Origin: Akkermansiaceae bacterium
GTDB lineage: Bacteria > Verrucomicrobiota > Verrucomicrobiia > Verrucomicrobiales > Akkermansiaceae
DNA: 32,167 bases
NCBI GenBank assembly: GCA_903827375.1
Contig: CAIKHZ010000171.1
Span: forward strand, 1 to 32,167
Direction of reading: 5' to 3'
Of the stretch, positions 14,756-24,238 are shown piece by piece (the stretch's first letter is position 1; each line of letters opens with the position of its first letter). Made by a program: the position numbers and the translations under genes. The notes under the pieces are model-generated. The model saw nothing but the letters and a program-made list of their open reading frames with translations, was not told the DNA's origin and ran no database searches.

Positions 14756-14900
14756 CGAGGCTGCGCCTCAGACCCAAGACACAAAACTTGAAGACGGCTC
14801 GGCTGAGACTTCGGCGAGCTCGGTCGACCCGCTCGCCGAACGCACAAGAGAAGAAAACCTCACCTAACGACAGCAACTTAACCATTTCAAGGACTCCAGG
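14756..14900 (-). repeat. Dispersed leader element, copy B, with palindromic insertion
   Basis: This copy matches the leader at 4690-4785 but is interrupted by 48 extra bases at 14797-14844. The conserved terminal hairpin GAGGC-GCA-GCCTC (14757-14769) changes only in its loop. The element ends about 21 bases before the GH start codon. Confidence 0.65.
14810..14840. repeat. REP-like palindrome inserted in leader element B
   Basis: Perfect 10-bp arms TTCGGCGAGC (14810-14819) and GCTCGCCGAA (14831-14840) flank an 11-base loop that contains the palindrome GGTCGACC. It is absent from the homologous leader at 4690-4785, so it looks like a small mobile palindromic unit. Confidence 0.65.
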
Positions 14901-14995
14901 CAGTAAACCCTTGGAATGGAACACTTGAAATTTGGTTAATGTTAGAAAATTGCTAAGCACAGGGATACTTTCCACTTCCTCAATATAACCGCATA

Positions 14996-15012
14996 GTCCC
15001 CAATTCGGGGAC
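14996..15012. promoter_or_regulatory. 17-bp palindrome upstream of the GH71/99-like gene
   Basis: GTCCCC-AATTC-GGGGAC on the plus strand. On the minus strand it reads GTCCCCGAATTGGGGAC followed by TAT. It shares arms, spacing and the trailing TAT with the sites at 20061-20077 and 24329-24345. It lies about 260 bases before the predicted start codon, further than the other two. Confidence 0.75.
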
Positions 15013-15038
15013 GAAACACGGCTAGGACTGGCTTGAGC

Positions 15039-15070
15039 AAAAAAAGGGCCGGGAGTCATGCTCCCGGCCC
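15039..15070 (-). terminator. Intrinsic terminator of the first LamG gene
   Basis: On the minus strand a perfect 10-bp stem GGGCCGGGAG/CTCCCGGCCC with a 5-base loop is followed by seven T residues. It lies about 50 bases after the stop codon of the LamG gene. Confidence 0.9.
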
Positions 15071-15121
15071 ATCGATATATCCTTCAAGTTAGACAACCAT
15101 GCTCTAACTGAAGATCCACCC

Positions 15122-18100
15122 TCACTGAGCTCTCACTTGGACGAAGAGCTTTGGCGCGCTTAGCGGGGCTCCACTGAGCGTCACCGACACCGTCTGGACG
15201 TCACCCGTGGTCGAAACCACCGCCTGGCCCGCACTGGCATCCGTCACCCAAGTTTGCAGATTGGTGGAAGTCCACACCGTGTAGGTCAGACCACTCACCG
15301 CCGGGTCGCGCCGGGTATATTGGAACATGCCGGTGGTCTTGTTGACCTTGCTGGTGATTGGGTTGACCGATGCGCTGCTGCCTGGAATGAGACCAAACGC
15401 AAATTTTGTTAGATTATTAATCCCGTCGCCATCCGGGGTGCCGCCCGGGGATTTATCACTCAAGCCCGGATAATGGGTGGTGATCCAGGATGTGAACGGA
15501 TCAGCTGCGGCGGGTGGCGTGGAGCTACCCGGAATACTGACATTGCCCATGGTCAGCCAACCCCAGCCACCGCGACAGGTGTTCATCAAATCCAAGGTGC
15601 AGGCGATGCCGACATAGGGTGCCAATTCTGCTGCGGTGAACGTCACGGTGGCCGGATCGCCTATGGTTGTCCTGGGTTTGGCGATCACGAAGACACCGTC
15701 ACTGGCGCGCCGCAGGGCGACGCCCTTCCAGCCGCCATCAGCAAGAGCCGCGTAGGGCACCGACATATCATCGGTTGGTGCCGCGCCTAGGGCCATGCCC
15801 ATGGCCATTTGGACCGTCATATCCCCCGAGCCATTGAGGTAGAAAAGGGGCGAGCGGAGCCACAAGGTGTTGAGGTGATTGTCGGTGTCGCCGCCATTCG
15901 GCCAAACAAATCCGCCTGCTGCTTTATACAGATAATCAGCAGAAGAAGGCGGCTGAATGACCCCGCCATTGATATTGGCCGGCATCGTGATGACATTCGG
16001 ATCGAGATCCACCCAAGCTCCGGAACCCGCATCCCAAACGCGGTTGTGCCAGCCTTGGAGAGTTCCATCGTTGAAGTTGTTGTCCGAGCTAACCGTCACG
16101 GTATAAACGGTTGTTGTGAGCGAATCCGAAGAGGTGACCGTGTACGTTTGCGGGGTGGTGAAATTGCGCGTGGTGCCCGAAGCCGGAGTGCAGGTAGCCC
16201 CGGGACTCAGGACGAACGTGGGTGCCAGCGACGCCGCATGGGTGCCGACCGGCAATGGCCATGAAATGTTTGGCTCAACGATAACTGCCGGCGTACCAGT
16301 CGTGCCGAAGGCGAGGATCCTCGCCTCTGGGGTCAGCCCTGGCGGTGGTGTGCCGCTGCCCGGAACACTGACATTGCCCATGACCAGCCAGCCCCAGCCA
16401 CCGTTACACGAGTTAATCAGGTCCAAGGTGCAGGCGACTCCGATATAGGGTGCCAATTCAGCCGCAGTGAACGTCACGGTAACCATTGCATCGCCTTCGG
16501 TTGTCCTGGGCTTGGCTAACAAAAAGGCACCGTTGCTGGCGCTCCTCAAAGCGACGCCCTTCCAGCCGTTGTTCGATTGGGATGCATAAGGCACGGACAT
16601 ATCATCAGCTGGGGCCAAGCCGTGAGCCATGCCCTTGGCCAATTGCACCGTGAGATCTCCCGATCCATTGAGGTAGAACAGCGGTGAGCGAAGCCACACC
16701 GTGTTGAGGTGATTGTCATTCTGGCCGCCATTCGGCTGGACAGCTCCGCCAACTGCCCTAAATAGATAATCATCACCCGATGGCGGTTGGATCACTCCGC
16801 CATTGATGCTAACCGGCATCGTGATGACGTTTGGATCCAGATCGGTCCAGGCCCCGGCGCTCGCATCCCAGACGCGGTTGTGCCAACCTTGAAGCGTTCC
16901 GTCGGCGAAGTTGCTGCCGGCGCTAACCGTCACAGTATAGACGGTGGTCACGAGCGAATCCGAGGAAGTGACCGTGTACGTCTGCGGGGTGGTGAAATCC
17001 CGGGGCGTGCCCGAGACCGGGCTGCAGGTGGCTCCGGCGGTCAGGGTGAACGTGGGTGCCAGCGACGTGGTGTTGGTACCCACCGGCAGACTCCATGAAA
17101 TGTTAGGATTTACAATGACACCCGGCAGGCCAGGCAAGCCGAAGGAGCGAATCTTTGCATCGGGAGCCTGAGGCGTCGCCGAAGTGGTCATGACGGTTTG
17201 CACTTGGTTAGAGAACAGCGCTTGCTGATAGATTCGGACGTCATACAACAGGCCCGAGAAATATCCGTCGTAGTTGGTATCCGGGTTCTGCTGCCGGGCT
17301 CCCAGCATCAGGTGCATGTCGGGTGAGAGGCTCATGGTCTGGCCGATGACGTTTTTTTCGACGGACGAGAGGGCACCGTCCACATAGATCGTGCGGGTAC
17401 CGGTCGCCTGGTTCCAAACGGCAGCGATGTGATGCCAGGTCGGATTTGAATCATTGATGTTGGTGCCGTTGCTGGTGCCGTCATCATTGTTGAGACCTCG
17501 TACCGTGAAGCAGGCGTTGGAATCGGAGCTGAATCGGCGAACTTGCCAGCCAACACCGTTCTCGCCCTTTTTGGATACCCAGGGAGCCCACACATTGGGA
17601 AACCCTTTGGCCCAAAATGCGACCGTGCATTGCTTCCTAAGCAGGTCGTCGAATGTGTTCACGTAAGCGCCATCGGTGTTAGAACTGTTAGCAACCAGCA
17701 CGCCGACATTTCCGGCACGCAGGTCTAGCGAACTGCCGCCGAACGTGCCGGGCACGTCATCCGCATTGAAGGCGAGAGCCGAGGCATTGCCGCCAGCAGC
17801 AACCCCGTCATGAGTACCCGCTGGGCTGAATCCGGACGAGTCCGTCAGGTTTGATGGGCCTGACGCCCAGTGGCCGACCAAGCCGGTGGCCGGATCGGGC
17901 TGAACCACAGCAGCCACGGTGTAGGTGGTAGTGACCAAGGCGTCCGAGGAGGTGACGGTGTAGGTGACGGGGCTGGTGAAGTTATGGGTACTGCCGGATG
18001 CCTTATCGCAAGTGGCACCGGGCGAGAGGGTGAAGGAAGGAGCGAGGGCGGTGACGTCGGAGCCGAAGGGAACGGCAAGGGTGATGTTAGATCCAATCAT

Positions 18101-19954
18101 GCTGGGAACCCCGAAGATACTGAAATCCGTGAACTTGGCAGCGGGTGCCAGCGTCCCGGGAATGGAAACATTGTCCATGTAGGTCCAACCCCAACCACCC
18201 ATGTTCGAGTCAATGTAATCGACGGTATATTTCCGGCCGTTGTGGGCATAGGGAGCCAGGTCCGCAGCGCTGAAAGTATCTTGCTGCCAATTGCCATAAC
18301 CGTTGTGGCGTTTGCTCATGACGTACGTATCAGTGGCGACATCACGCAGCGCCAAACCGCCGAAACCGCCACCATCAATCGCGAACTCAGGAATGGCCGA
18401 AGGTGCCACGCCGGGGGTCGCCAGTGGCGATTGCCCGCCATCCAGCCAGAAGGAAAGGTCGCCCAGATTATTCAGGTAAAATTCCGGAGAGCGGCCCATA
18501 CGGGTATAAGCATCATCGCGGTCATAACCCGCGCCGAGTTGATTGTTATTCCACAGTCGGCCGTTTGCCGGAGTTGGCCAGATTTGTGTCCATCCTTGGA
18601 GGCCGTCGTCGAAGTTATAGGTAACAGGAGCGACCACGTTGACCGTGACGGTATAACTCTTGGTGGACCCGTTCTCGGCGGTGATGGTGTATGTCCGCGG
18701 GTTGGTAAAGTTTTCGCTGGCACCGGACGGGTTGGCGGCGTCTGGTGTGGCAAAGGGGGATATCGTGTAGGTTGCAGTGAGATTGCTCACATCCGTGCCA
18801 ACCGGCACGTCCTTGATGATATTGGTGCCGACAAGCGTGGCTGGTCCTTGGCCGCTGAAATTCAAGGTTAGAATATCCTTGGCCGACCCTAGGACTGGCG
18901 TCGTGCTCACTTCACTGGAGTAGGCGCTGCTGCCCATGCTATTGGTCGAAAGAATCTTGAATGTATAAATCGTGCCGTTTACAAGGCCCGTCTTTGAGAA
19001 AAACGCGTCGTTGGTCGTGTCAATTTGCTCGACGTTAGTGACCGAATTTTTCGTGCTCACGGTGTAGCCGGTCGCGCCGGGCTTGGGCGTCCACAGCAAA
19101 CCGACCTTGGCGTTGCCGGGGGTTGCAGCGAGGCCGCTGGGCGTGGTCGGCGGGAGCAGTTCAAGAACTTGGTTTTGAGTGAGCGGGGTGTTGTAGATGC
19201 GCACGTCAAATAATTTGCCGGAAAAATAGCTTTCCCAGCCAGATCCACCTTGCTCGCGGACCCCGATCGCCAGATGTTTGCCCGTGGCTTGGGTCATCAC
19301 TTGGGCGGTATTGTTATTGACCACATGGGAAAACACACCATCCACATAGAGCATGCGGGTGCCGGTGGTCTGGTTCCAAACGCCGGCGTAATGGTGCCAG
19401 ATCGGCTGGTTGTCGCTGACGTTGATGGCGCTGCCCCAACCGTCATCATTATCCACGCCGCGGAGCGTGAAGCCGGCGATCGGGTCGTTGCCCATTCGGC
19501 GCAACTGCCAGCCGATGCCATCCTCGCCGCGCTTGCACACCCAAGGCCCCCATGTCCCCGGAAACCCTTTGGCCCAAAATGCTATCGTGAATTCACTTCG
19601 AATCAAATCGTCAAACGTGTTCTGATAGCCTGAATCCCCGGTGGCGCTGTTGTTGATGCTCACGCCGACGTTCCCGGGTGTTAGATCCAACGTCTGCCCG
19701 CTGCAACCGGCTGGCACATCGGTGCTGAATGCAAGCGCTCCGGCATTGCCGCCCACCGCCACCCCGTCATGGGTGCCTGCGCTGCGGTAGCCTGAGGTAT
19801 CGCTGAGGTTAGGTGCCCCCGAGAGCCAGTGGCCGACGAGATCTGCCCGGGCCATGAATGCGCTGCCGAGGAGCACTGCCGCCCCAATCGCCGAAGCCAA
19901 TGGAACGCATTTCAAATCATCTCTGGTTTGCCGAATTCTTCCTAGGATTTTCAT
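15122..19954 (-). CDS. Large secreted multi-domain LamG/jelly-roll protein (1610 aa), paralogue 1
   Basis: Starts MKILGRIRQTRDD at 19954 with a signal peptide ending near ARA-DLVGHW. Approximate domain order: LamG/concanavalin-like 37-265 (GHWLSGAPNLSD, FTIAFWAKGFPG, WHHYAGVWNQ, LFDVRIYNTPL); fibronectin type III 266-355; cadherin-like beta sandwich 360-440; a jelly-roll 'DGLQGWTQIW' module 445-600; a further beta sandwich; second LamG 688-930; then two successive units, each a beta sandwich plus a 'DGTLQGWHNRVWD' module (about 935-1205 and 1210-1480). The C-terminus contains SDKSPGGTPDGDGINNLTKFAFG, a signature common at the end of large verrucomicrobial secreted proteins. No membrane anchor or sorting motif is obvious. 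It is probably an exported carbohydrate-binding or adhesive protein; no enzyme motif is seen. It has its own palindrome and terminator, so it is likely a single-gene unit. Confidence 0.82.
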   Translation of the reverse strand: MKILGRIRQTRDDLKCVPLASAIGAAVLLGSAFMARADLVGHWLSGAPNLSDTSGYRSAGTHDGVAVGGNAGALAFSTDVPAGCSGQTLDLTPGNVGVSINNSATGDSGYQNTFDDLIRSEFTIAFWAKGFPGTWGPWVCKRGEDGIGWQLRRMGNDPIAGFTLRGVDNDDGWGSAINVSDNQPIWHHYAGVWNQTTGTRMLYVDGVFSHVVNNNTAQVMTQATGKHLAIGVREQGGSGWESYFSGKLFDVRIYNTPLTQNQVLELLPPTTPSGLAATPGNAKVGLLWTPKPGATGYTVSTKNSVTNVEQIDTTNDAFFSKTGLVNGTIYTFKILSTNSMGSSAYSSEVSTTPVLGSAKDILTLNFSGQGPATLVGTNIIKDVPVGTDVSNLTATYTISPFATPDAANPSGASENFTNPRTYTITAENGSTKSYTVTVNVVAPVTYNFDDGLQGWTQIWPTPANGRLWNNNQLGAGYDRDDAYTRMGRSPEFYLNNLGDLSFWLDGGQSPLATPGVAPSAIPEFAIDGGGFGGLALRDVATDTYVMSKRHNGYGNWQQDTFSAADLAPYAHNGRKYTVDYIDSNMGGWGWTYMDNVSIPGTLAPAAKFTDFSIFGVPSMIGSNITLAVPFGSDVTALAPSFTLSPGATCDKASGSTHNFTSPVTYTVTSSDALVTTTYTVAAVVQPDPATGLVGHWASGPSNLTDSSGFSPAGTHDGVAAGGNASALAFNADDVPGTFGGSSLDLRAGNVGVLVANSSNTDGAYVNTFDDLLRKQCTVAFWAKGFPNVWAPWVSKKGENGVGWQVRRFSSDSNACFTVRGLNNDDGTSNGTNINDSNPTWHHIAAVWNQATGTRTIYVDGALSSVEKNVIGQTMSLSPDMHLMLGARQQNPDTNYDGYFSGLLYDVRIYQQALFSNQVQTVMTTSATPQAPDAKIRSFGLPGLPGVIVNPNISWSLPVGTNTTSLAPTFTLTAGATCSPVSGTPRDFTTPQTYTVTSSDSLVTTVYTVTVSAGSNFADGTLQGWHNRVWDASAGAWTDLDPNVITMPVSINGGVIQPPSGDDYLFRAVGGAVQPNGGQNDNHLNTVWLRSPLFYLNGSGDLTVQLAKGMAHGLAPADDMSVPYASQSNNGWKGVALRSASNGAFLLAKPRTTEGDAMVTVTFTAAELAPYIGVACTLDLINSCNGGWGWLVMGNVSVPGSGTPPPGLTPEARILAFGTTGTPAVIVEPNISWPLPVGTHAASLAPTFVLSPGATCTPASGTTRNFTTPQTYTVTSSDSLTTTVYTVTVSSDNNFNDGTLQGWHNRVWDAGSGAWVDLDPNVITMPANINGGVIQPPSSADYLYKAAGGFVWPNGGDTDNHLNTLWLRSPLFYLNGSGDMTVQMAMGMALGAAPTDDMSVPYAALADGGWKGVALRRASDGVFVIAKPRTTIGDPATVTFTAAELAPYVGIACTLDLMNTCRGGWGWLTMGNVSIPGSSTPPAAADPFTSWITTHYPGLSDKSPGGTPDGDGINNLTKFAFGLIPGSSASVNPITSKVNKTTGMFQYTRRDPAVSGLTYTVWTSTNLQTWVTDASAGQAVVSTTGDVQTVSVTLSGAPLSAPKLFVQVRAQ

Positions 19955-20060
19955 GATGTATGGTTGTTTTTTGCCGGTTGCCGGGGAATTTGGGTTACCG
20001 ACTTTGGATTTATGGCACAGGCGACATGAAAAACTAGAGGATACGCGGCGACTTGGAATA

Positions 20061-20077
20061 GTCCCCAAATCGGGGAC
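20061..20077. promoter_or_regulatory. 17-bp palindrome upstream of LamG paralogue 1
   Basis: GTCCCC-AAATC-GGGGAC, read on the minus strand as GTCCCCGATTTGGGGAC followed by TAT. It is 106-123 bases upstream of the start codon. Confidence 0.8.
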
Positions 20078-20155
20078 AGGCCGAAGCAAGTTGAGCACGA
20101 GCTTTCTTGAATTCCGGGAATGGGCCGTCCGGATCATTGCCAAAGCGCGCCGACG

Positions 20156-20185
20156 AAAAAAGACCGGGAGACTGGCTCCCGGTCT
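20156..20185 (-). terminator. Intrinsic terminator of LamG paralogue 2
   Basis: On the minus strand a 10-bp stem AGACCGGGAG/CTCCCGGTCT with a 5-base loop is followed by a run of T. It lies about 43 bases after the stop codon and resembles the terminator at 15039-15070 in both core stem and placement. Confidence 0.9.
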
Positions 20186-20227
20186 TTGCAAATTCCTCTC
20201 AGGATCGATGAAGCAACTCCCGCGGCA

Positions 20228-23200
20228 TCACTGGGCGCTCACCCGAACGAACAGCTTCGGCGCGCTGAGCGGAGCTCCACTGAGCGTCACCGACACCGTC
20301 TCGACGTCACCCGCGGTAGAAACCACCGTCTGGCCTGCACTGGCGTCCGTCACCCAAGTTACCAAATTGGTGGAGGTCATCACCGTGTAGGTTAGGCCGC
20401 TCACCGCCGGATAGCGGCGGGTATATTGGAACATGCCGGTGGTCTTGTTGACCTGGCTGGTGATCGGGTTGACCGATGCGCCGCTACCGGGAATGAGGCC
20501 GAACGCAAATTTTGTTAGATTGTTAATCCCGTCGCCATCCGGGGTACCGCCCGGCGATTTATCGCTCAAGCCCGGATAATGGGTAGTGATCCAGGACGTG
20601 AACCGATCAGCTGCTGTGGGTGGGGTGCCGCTGCCTGGAATGCTGACGTTACCCATGATCAGCCAACCCCAGCCGCCGTTACACGAGTTAATCAGATCCA
20701 ACGTGCAGGCGATGCCAACAAAGGGCGCCAATTCCGCCGCAGTAAACGTCACAGTGACCATTGCATCACCTTCGGTTGTCCTCGGCTTGGCTAGCAAGAA
20801 TGCACCGTCGAAGACTCTCCGCAGGGCGACGCCCTTCCAACCGCCGTTGGCAAGAGATGCATAAGGCACCGACATGTCATCGGCAGGTGCCGGACCATGA
20901 GCCATGCCCTTGGCCAATTGCACCGTCAAATCTCCCGATCCGTTGAGGTAGAACAGCGGTGAGCGAAGCCACACCGTGTTGAGGTGATTGTCATTCTGGC
21001 CACCATTCGGCTGGACAGCTCCGCCAACTGCCCTAAATAGATAATCATCACCTGATGGCGGTTGGATCACTCCGCCATTGATGCTAGCCGGCATCGTGGT
21101 GACGTTGGGATCCAGATCGGCCCAGGCCCCGGCGCTCGCATCCCAGACGCGGTTGTGCCAACCTTGAAGCGTTCCGTCGGCGAAGTTGTTACCGGCGCCA
21201 ACCGTCACAGTATAGACGGTGGTCACGAGCGAATCCGAGGAAGTGACCGTGTACGTCTGCGGGGTGGTGAAATCCCGGGGCGTGCCCGAGACCGGGCTGC
21301 AAATGGCTCCGGCGGTCAGAGTGAACGTGGGTGCCAGCGCCGTGGTGTTGGTGCCGACCGGCAGATTCCATGAAATGTTAGGATTTACAATGACACCCGG
21401 CAGGCCAGGCAGACCGAACGTGCGAATCTTCGCATCGGGAGCCTGAGGCGTCGCCGAAGTGGTCATGACGGTTTTCACTTGGTTAGGGAACAGCGCTTGC
21501 TGATAGATGCGTACGTCATACAACAGGCCCAAGAAATACCCATCGTAGTTAGGATCGGGGTTCTGCTGTCGGGCTCCCAGCATCAGGTGCATGTCGGGTG
21601 AGAGGCTCATGGTCTGGCCGATGACGTTTTTCTCCACAGACGAAAGGGCTCCGTCCACATAGATCGTGCGGGTTCCGGTCGCCTGATCCCAAACAGCCGC
21701 GATGTGATGCCAGGTCGGATTTGAATCATTGATATTGGTGCCATTGTTGGTGCCGTCATCATTGTTGAGACCGCGCACTGTGAAGCAGGCGTTCGAATCG
21801 CCGGCATGGCGGCGAACTTGCCAACCGGCGCCGTTCTCGCCTTTTTTGGACACCCATGGGCCCCAAATGCCGGGGCACTCTTTGGCCCAAAATGCGACCG
21901 TGCATTGCTTGCTAAGCAGGCCGTCGAACGTGTTCACGTATGCGCCATCGACGTTTGAGCTGTTAGCTACTAACACACCGACGTTTCCGGCACGCAGATC
22001 CAGCGAACTGCCGCCGAACGTGCCCGGAACGTCATCCGCATTGAAAGCGAGAGCCGAGGCATTGCCACCCACCGCCACCCCGTCATGAGTACCCGCAGGG
22101 CTGAATCCGGAGGAGTCCGTCAGGTTTGATGGGCCTGACGCCCAGTGGCCGACCAGGCCGGTGGCCGGATCGGGCTGAACCACAGCGGCCACGGTGTAGG
22201 TTGTGGTAACCAGGGCGTCTGAGGAGGTGACGGTGTAGGTGACGGGGTTGGTGAAGTTATGGGTACTGCCGGATGCCTTGTCGCAAGTGGCACCGGGCGA
22301 GAGGGTGAAGGAAGGAGCGAGGGCGGTGACGTCCGAGGCGAAGGGAACGGCCAAGGAGATATTGGAGGCAATCCCGGCGGGAACCCCTAAGATGCTGAAA
22401 TCCGTGAACTTGGCAGCAGGTGCCAGCGTCCCGGGAATGGAAACATTGTCCATGTAGGTCCAGCCCCAGCCACCCATGTTTGAGTCAATGTAGTCGAGGG
22501 TATATTTCCTGCCGTTGTGGACATATGGAGCGAGGTCCGAAACGCTGAATGTATCTTGCTGCCAATTGCCATAACCGTTGTGGCGTTTGCTCATGACGTA
22601 GGTATCAGTAGCGACATCACGCAGCGCCAAACCGCCGAAACCGCCACCATCAATCGCAAACTCAGGAATGGCCGAAGGAGCCACACCGGGTGTCGCCAGC
22701 GGCGATTGCCCACCATCTAGCCAGAACGAGAGGTCGCCCAGATTGTTCAGATAGAATTCCGGAGAGCGGCCCATACGGGAATATGCATCATCGCGATCAT
22801 AACCCGCGCCGAGTTGATCGCCATTCCACAAGCGGCCGTTAGCCGGGATCGGCCAGATTTGTGTCCACCCCTGCAGGCTGCCGTTGAAGTCATAGGTGAC
22901 GGGGGTGACCACGTTGACCGTGACGGTATAACTCTTGGTGGATCCATCCTCAGCGGTGATGGTGAATGTCCGCGGGTTGGTAAAGTTTTCGCTGGCACCG
23001 GACGGGTTGGCGGCGTCTGCCGTGGCGAAGGGGGATATGGCGTAGATTGCGCTGAGATTGCTCACATCCGTGCCAACCGGCACGTCCTTGATGATGTTGT
23101 TGCCGACAAATGTGGCTGATCCTTGGCCGCTGAAATTCAAGGTTAGAATATCCTTGGCCGACCCAAGAATTGGTATTGTACTCACTTCGCTGGAGTAGGC

Positions 23201-24238
23201 GCTGCTACCCATGCTGTTGGTCGAAAGAATCTTGAACGTGTAAATCGTGCCGTTTACGAGACCTGTCTTCGAGAAAAACGCGTCGGTGGTCGTGTCAAAT
23301 TGCTCGACGTTAGTGACCGTATTCTTCGTGCTCACGGTGTAGCCGGTCGCGCCGGGCTTGGGCGTCCACAGCAAACCGACCTTGGCGTTGCCGGGGGTGG
23401 CTGCAAGGCCGCTGGGCGTGGTGGGCGGGAGCAGCTCAAGAACCTGGTTTTGACTGAGCGGGGTGTTGTAGATGCGCACGTCAAATAATTTGCCGGAAAA
23501 ATAGCTTTCATAGCCAGATCCACCCTGCTCGCGGGCCCCGAGTGCCAGATGTTTTGCCGGGGCCTGGGTCATGACTTGGGCAATCGTGTTGTTTACCACA
23601 TGGGAAAACACACCATCCACATAGAGCGTCCGGGTGCCGGTGTCCTGGTTCCAAACGCCAGCATAATGGTGCCAAATCGGCTGGTTGTCGCTGACGTTGA
23701 TCGGGCTGCCCGTGCCGTCATCGTTATCCACGCCGCGGAGCGTGAAGCCGGCGACTGGGTCGTTGCCCATTCGGCGCAACTGCCAGCCGATGCCGTCCTC
23801 GCCGCGCTTGGACACCCAAGGCCCCCACTCTCCCGGAAACCCTTTAGCCCAAAATGCAATTGTGAATTCACTGCGAATCAAATCGTCGTAGGTGTTCTGG
23901 TAGCCCGAATCGCCTGAGGCGCTGTTATTAATACTCACGCCAACGTTTCCGGATGTGAGGTCCAATGCCTCGCCAGTGCAACCGGCTGGCATATCCGAAC
24001 TGAACGCCATTGCTGCGGCATTTCCACCCACTGCCACCCCGTCATGAGTGCCTGCAATCCGGTAGCCTGAGGTTTCGCTGAGGTTGGGAGCCCCCGAGAG
24101 CCAGTGGCCGACGAGGTCCGCGCGTGCCGTGGTTCCGCCGCCGAAACTCGCCGCTGCTCCGATGGCCGAAGCCAGCGCAAGGGTTCTCAAAGATTCTCTG
24201 GTCTGTTGAAATATTGCTAGATTTGTCATGGGCATCAT
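20228..24238 (-). CDS. Large secreted multi-domain LamG/jelly-roll protein (1336 aa), paralogue 2
   Basis: A tandem paralogue of the preceding gene, nearly identical over long stretches. It begins MMPMTNLAIFQQTRESLRTL (ATG 24238, with alternatives at 24235 and 24229) with a signal peptide ending TTARA-DLVGHW. Order of domains: LamG, fibronectin type III (TTPSGLAATPGNAKVGLLW), cadherin-like sandwich, 'GSLQGWTQIW' module, sandwich, second LamG (GLVGHWASGPSNL), sandwich, one 'DGTLQGWHNRVWD' module and the same DGDGINNL C-terminal region. It has one sandwich-plus-module unit fewer than paralogue 1, which accounts for most of the length difference. No catalytic motif is seen; glycan binding or surface attachment outside the cytoplasm is the likely role. 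It is divergent from the sensor kinase, with the 17-bp palindrome in between. Confidence 0.82.
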   Translation of the reverse strand: MMPMTNLAIFQQTRESLRTLALASAIGAAASFGGGTTARADLVGHWLSGAPNLSETSGYRIAGTHDGVAVGGNAAAMAFSSDMPAGCTGEALDLTSGNVGVSINNSASGDSGYQNTYDDLIRSEFTIAFWAKGFPGEWGPWVSKRGEDGIGWQLRRMGNDPVAGFTLRGVDNDDGTGSPINVSDNQPIWHHYAGVWNQDTGTRTLYVDGVFSHVVNNTIAQVMTQAPAKHLALGAREQGGSGYESYFSGKLFDVRIYNTPLSQNQVLELLPPTTPSGLAATPGNAKVGLLWTPKPGATGYTVSTKNTVTNVEQFDTTTDAFFSKTGLVNGTIYTFKILSTNSMGSSAYSSEVSTIPILGSAKDILTLNFSGQGSATFVGNNIIKDVPVGTDVSNLSAIYAISPFATADAANPSGASENFTNPRTFTITAEDGSTKSYTVTVNVVTPVTYDFNGSLQGWTQIWPIPANGRLWNGDQLGAGYDRDDAYSRMGRSPEFYLNNLGDLSFWLDGGQSPLATPGVAPSAIPEFAIDGGGFGGLALRDVATDTYVMSKRHNGYGNWQQDTFSVSDLAPYVHNGRKYTLDYIDSNMGGWGWTYMDNVSIPGTLAPAAKFTDFSILGVPAGIASNISLAVPFASDVTALAPSFTLSPGATCDKASGSTHNFTNPVTYTVTSSDALVTTTYTVAAVVQPDPATGLVGHWASGPSNLTDSSGFSPAGTHDGVAVGGNASALAFNADDVPGTFGGSSLDLRAGNVGVLVANSSNVDGAYVNTFDGLLSKQCTVAFWAKECPGIWGPWVSKKGENGAGWQVRRHAGDSNACFTVRGLNNDDGTNNGTNINDSNPTWHHIAAVWDQATGTRTIYVDGALSSVEKNVIGQTMSLSPDMHLMLGARQQNPDPNYDGYFLGLLYDVRIYQQALFPNQVKTVMTTSATPQAPDAKIRTFGLPGLPGVIVNPNISWNLPVGTNTTALAPTFTLTAGAICSPVSGTPRDFTTPQTYTVTSSDSLVTTVYTVTVGAGNNFADGTLQGWHNRVWDASAGAWADLDPNVTTMPASINGGVIQPPSGDDYLFRAVGGAVQPNGGQNDNHLNTVWLRSPLFYLNGSGDLTVQLAKGMAHGPAPADDMSVPYASLANGGWKGVALRRVFDGAFLLAKPRTTEGDAMVTVTFTAAELAPFVGIACTLDLINSCNGGWGWLIMGNVSIPGSGTPPTAADRFTSWITTHYPGLSDKSPGGTPDGDGINNLTKFAFGLIPGSGASVNPITSQVNKTTGMFQYTRRYPAVSGLTYTVMTSTNLVTWVTDASAGQTVVSTAGDVETVSVTLSGAPLSAPKLFVRVSAQ

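Larger units (their letters stand above)
19955..20227. other. Intergenic region between the LamG paralogues
   Basis: This gap contains the leader and operator of paralogue 1 and the terminator of paralogue 2, both on the minus strand. No further gene is seen. Confidence 0.7.

Noticed and set aside
14736..15059. Upstream extension of the GH71/99-like protein by 108 residues
   Set aside because: The region is a leader repeat, a REP-like palindrome and the 17-bp operator; part of it recurs before an unrelated gene.
15473..17171. Long repeated stretches considered as a CRISPR or satellite array
   Set aside because: The repetition is at protein-module scale (about 800 bp units) within a coding frame, with no short repeats and unique spacers.
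17870..18871. A 333-codon open frame on the plus strand opposite LamG paralogue 1
   Set aside because: It is antisense to a strongly supported gene. It is rich in Arg/Gly/His and has no family resemblance. A matching antisense frame occurs in the other paralogue, as expected from shared codon pattern.
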